Of a stretch of 7,932 nucleotides of DNA, positions 6,147 through 7,932 are shown piece after piece. Each line of letters starts with the position of its first letter. Positions within the stretch are counted from its first letter, which is position 1. Below the pieces are notes generated by a model, which did not search any database, was not told the DNA's origin, and was given only the letters and a program-made list of their open reading frames with translations. The translations under genes were made by a program, and so were the position numbers. Source of the stretch: CADEED01 sp035761265 (lineage in GTDB: Bacteria > Pseudomonadota > Gammaproteobacteria > Steroidobacterales > Steroidobacteraceae); assembly GCA_035761265.1 (NCBI GenBank), contig DASTRL010000140.1, forward strand, positions 1 to 7,932, in the 5' to 3' direction.

Positions 6147-6917
6147 ATGAACAGGTCTCTACCCCCGTCGATGGCGCTGGTGGGTGCCTTGATGCTGACG
6201 GGCTGCATGCGCGGCCAGGTGACGGACGGACCGGCGCCCGTGGCGCTGCGCCCCATCGACTCGCCGCTGCCGGGGCCGGAGCCATCGCCGGCGCCCACGC
6301 CGACGCCGACACCGGCGCCGACACCGACACCGACACCGACCCCCACACCCGCCCCGACGCCTCCGGCGGCCGTTTTGCCGCCTTTGTCACCCGTGGTCAT
6401 CGACCTCGACGACAACCACCGCGTCGGCGTGAATCATTGGCCGGACCGCGATCCGACCACGGGGGCGCGCGGCGAGCCGGTCGACGGTATCCCGTGCTAT
6501 CCGGGCAACGATCCGCCGTCGACTTATCACGTGCACTCACACCTCTCCATCTTCCTCGACAAGCAGGCGCTGGCGATTCCGGAGGACATCGGCGTCGTCA
6601 AGCTCACGCCGACCACGACCTGCGTGTACAGCCTGCACACGCACAATCACTCCGGCAAAGTGCACGTGGAAGGCCCGGCGCCCGACAGGTTCACGCTCGG
6701 ACAGTTCTTCCACATCTGGGGTCGTCCGCTGCAGCCCGACAATGTCGCGGGCCTCACCGGCAAGCCGATCGTCGTGTACGTCACCGATTACAACGGCGTC
6801 GTCACCCTGGCCACGGGCGACTGGAACGACATCGAACTACTCTCGCACCGCGAGATCACCATCCAGGTGGGCGAGCCGATCGACGAGATCCCCAACTACA
6901 ACTGGACGGCGCATTGA
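6147..6917 (+). CDS. Lipoprotein with Thr-Pro repeat linker and His-rich uncharacterised domain
   Basis: This 256-residue protein has a lipoprotein signal (hydrophobic segment, then LTGC with Cys20), predicting a lipid-anchored envelope protein. Residues 40-73 form a Pro-rich spacer dominated by a Thr-Pro repeat, suitable for holding the next domain away from the membrane. The domain (about 84-256) contains YHVHSHLSIFLD (127-138), CVYSLHTHNHSGKVHVEGP (159-177), FTLGQFFHIWG (182-192), a strand pair IVVYVTDYNGVV and a final strand-rich REITIQVG. I recall similar unnamed proteins in other bacteria but know no assigned function. The clustered histidines (128, 130, 132, 164, 166, 168, 173, 189) suggest a metal-binding beta-sandwich; Cys117 and Cys159 could form a disulfide. 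Metal binding is inference. No clear ribosome binding site precedes the ATG; the signal peptide fixes the start. The 93-bp gap from the DUF1272 gene shows no obvious promoter or terminator. Confidence 0.8.
   Translation: MNRSLPPSMALVGALMLTGCMRGQVTDGPAPVALRPIDSPLPGPEPSPAPTPTPTPAPTPTPTPTPTPAPTPPAAVLPPLSPVVIDLDDNHRVGVNHWPDRDPTTGARGEPVDGIPCYPGNDPPSTYHVHSHLSIFLDKQALAIPEDIGVVKLTPTTTCVYSLHTHNHSGKVHVEGPAPDRFTLGQFFHIWGRPLQPDNVAGLTGKPIVVYVTDYNGVVTLATGDWNDIELLSHREITIQVGEPIDEIPNYNWTAH
6297..6362 (+). repeat. In-frame hexanucleotide repeat encoding a Thr-Pro linker
   Basis: A run of CCGACA-like six-base units encodes alternating Thr-Pro and Ala-Pro (residues 51-72 of the lipoprotein). Three copies are perfect (6318-6335), with a partial fourth at 6336-6340 and diverged copies on both sides. 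Each unit is two codons long, so gain or loss of units would change linker length without shifting the frame. Confidence 0.85.
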
Positions 6918-6920
6918 TCA
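6915..6920. other. Palindromic TGATCA serving as both convergent stop codons
   Basis: The + strand lipoprotein ends in TGA at 6915-6917 and the - strand secreted protein ends in TGA at 6920-6918. The two coding regions abut with no spacer, and the combined six bases form a perfect palindrome. Any terminator must therefore lie within the opposing gene. Confidence 0.9.
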
Positions 6921-7550
6921 GTCGGGGTTGAGCGAGACGTCGAGGCTGGTGATCGGCCGATCACCGGCATCGAGGAAGCGCGCGCAGAAGTCCGTCGCGC
7001 CGCCGCCGTTGATGATGGCGGCGCGGATCACGTTGCGGCCTTTGCGCAGCGTCAGCCGCCGCGAGACACCATCGTCGATGACCGTCTGGCGATCGTCATT
7101 GAGCGCGACGACCAGGTCTCCATTCAGCCACCAGCGCGAGGCGGCATTCGAGCCGATGGCCAGGCGCACGTCCTGCATTTCCACCGGCGAGTCCACGGTG
7201 GTCGTGACCCAGAACAGCACATTGGAGGTGGGTTTCGAGAGCGACCAGGCGAAGTGATACAGGTTGAAGTTGTAGAGGCGGGTATCGAACGCGTGCCAGC
7301 GCGCATCGTTGCCGGCCGGGAATGGCGCCGACTGCAGCGCTTCCTGCACGGCGGGCTCGGTCAGCCTGCCGGGCACCGCAATGGGCTCGAGCACGCGCCA
7401 GCGGTGGATGAAACCTCGCGCGTCGACGCGCAGCGAAGGCGACTTCGGCGCAGCGAGCGTGGTTGGAGCCGGGCGGGACGGGGTGTCGGCGGCACCGGCC
7501 AGAGCAGCGAACGCCAGCGAAGCCATCGCGATACAGATTGGCTTCTTCAT
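6918..7550 (-). CDS. Secreted beta-sandwich (galactose-binding-like) protein
   Basis: The 210-residue product begins with a signal peptide (MKKPICIAM, hydrophobic core, cleavage near AGA-AD at 20-21), so it is exported. The rest begins with a Pro-rich stretch and continues with FIHRWRVLEPI (48-58), WHAFDT, NLYHFAWSLSKPTSNVLFWVTTTVDSP (96-122), MQDVRLAIGSNAASRWWLNGD (125-145) and RRLTLRKGRNVIRAAIINGGG (164-184). The pattern of a strand-rich domain, a nucleotide-free SN-x-A-x-x-WWLNG turn and a late KG-x-N-V-x-R-A segment resembles galactose-binding-like modules appended to esterases and glycosidases in biomass degraders. Here it stands alone. I infer glycan or enzyme-partner binding and see no catalytic motif. 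The start at 7550 has GGGAG seven bases upstream (complement of 7558-7562) and overlaps the preceding gene's stop as TGATG, implying coupled translation. A longer in-frame start at 7919 lies inside the upstream gene and lacks a signal sequence. Confidence 0.75.
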   Translation of the reverse strand: MKKPICIAMASLAFAALAGAADTPSRPAPTTLAAPKSPSLRVDARGFIHRWRVLEPIAVPGRLTEPAVQEALQSAPFPAGNDARWHAFDTRLYNFNLYHFAWSLSKPTSNVLFWVTTTVDSPVEMQDVRLAIGSNAASRWWLNGDLVVALNDDRQTVIDDGVSRRLTLRKGRNVIRAAIINGGGATDFCARFLDAGDRPITSLDVSLNPD

Positions 7551-7932
7551 CACGGTGCTCCCAACGACCAGCGCTGGCGATCGCTCGCCGGATCGAATTT
7601 CGCGAGCGTCGGCATGCTGCTGCCGACGGCTGACAAGGCCAGCGAGTCGCTCGCGCCGGGAACGGACTTCGGGCTGATCCGGTAGTAGCCGTCCGTGAGC
7701 TGGTCGATGCGCCAGAGTTGTTCGGCCGCGCCGGTGAACGCCGCGGCCGCAAGCTCGCCGCCGGCGATCGCGGTCAGCGATCGCTCCGTTCCATCGACGC
7801 TGATGCGGAAATAGGGCGCGCCCGGCGTGCCACCCGCGCCGGATACTGGCGTGATCGCCCACTTCTGCTGCGCCTGGAGCATGGCGGGCGCGAGTCGCAC
7901 TCCGGTCGTCGCGGGCCACTTCGCCGCGACCT
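7550..7932 (-). CDS. C-terminal part of a protein with ricin-type QxW repeats, 5' end missing
   Basis: The frame is open through the right edge (residues VAAKWPATTG precede the first internal ATG at 7900), so this is the tail of a longer protein starting outside the window. Counting from that ATG, three Q-x-W motifs occur at 12-14 (QKW), 61-63 (QLW) and 109-111 (QRW), spaced 49 and 48 residues apart. Between them are YFRI and YYRI strands and LTA/LAL turns. This periodicity is the mark of a beta-trefoil ricin B-type lectin domain (RICIN), which usually binds sugars and is often attached to secreted glycoside hydrolases or esterases. The catalytic part, if any, is not visible. Its TGA (7552-7550) overlaps the ATG of the following secreted protein, so the two are likely co-translated and work together on polysaccharides. 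Confidence 0.75.
   Translation of the reverse strand, partial: VAAKWPATTGVRLAPAMLQAQQKWAITPVSGAGGTPGAPYFRISVDGTERSLTAIAGGELAAAAFTGAAEQLWRIDQLTDGYYRISPKSVPGASDSLALSAVGSSMPTLAKFDPASDRQRWSLGAP

Noticed and set aside
6147..6415. Gly/Val-repeat open frame antisense to the Thr-Pro linker
   Set aside because: It is simply the complement of the Thr-Pro hexamer repeat and has no independent gene evidence.

Overview
The window is GC-rich and gene-dense. It looks like part of a chromosome from a plant-biomass-degrading, Gram-negative soil or rhizosphere bacterium. A GC-rich proteobacterium (for example a Steroidobacter- or Xanthomonas-like gammaproteobacterium) fits best, but no rRNA or other phylogenetic marker is present, so the taxonomy is only a guess. 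There are eight protein-coding genes, two of them cut by the window edges. I see no tRNA, rRNA, CRISPR array, insertion sequence or phage gene.

Left part (1-2615): the 3' portion of a secreted-type right-handed beta-helix protein on the + strand converges, with an 11-bp gap, on a - strand alpha/beta hydrolase with a signal peptide, resembling the methylesterase/hydroxynitrile lyase group. A 154-bp divergent spacer (2616-2769) then separates the hydrolase from the next operon. It carries a 51-bp imperfect inverted repeat that overlaps a possible promoter.

Centre (2770-5651): the clearest functional unit is a two-gene + strand operon. An ExuT/ACS-family major facilitator transporter overlaps by 4 bp (ATGA) a cytoplasmic GH43 beta-xylosidase of the XynB type, with all catalytic residues identifiable. 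The simplest model is that the transporter brings in xylo-oligosaccharides (or an acidic sugar released with them) and the xylosidase cuts them to xylose inside the cell.

Right part (5742-7932): a small eight-cysteine DUF1272 protein is followed by a lipoprotein with a Thr-Pro repeat linker and a histidine-rich uncharacterised domain. Its stop codon abuts, with no spacer, the stop of a - strand gene pair. That pair is the C-terminal end of a protein with ricin-type QxW repeats, followed by a coupled gene (TGATG overlap) for a secreted 210-residue protein that looks like a beta-sandwich carbohydrate-associated module.

The overall theme is carbohydrate capture and breakdown. Nothing here amounts to a clearly new multi-gene system. 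The least explained items are the His-rich lipoprotein, the 51-bp inverted repeat, and the detached beta-sandwich protein coupled to the ricin-repeat gene.
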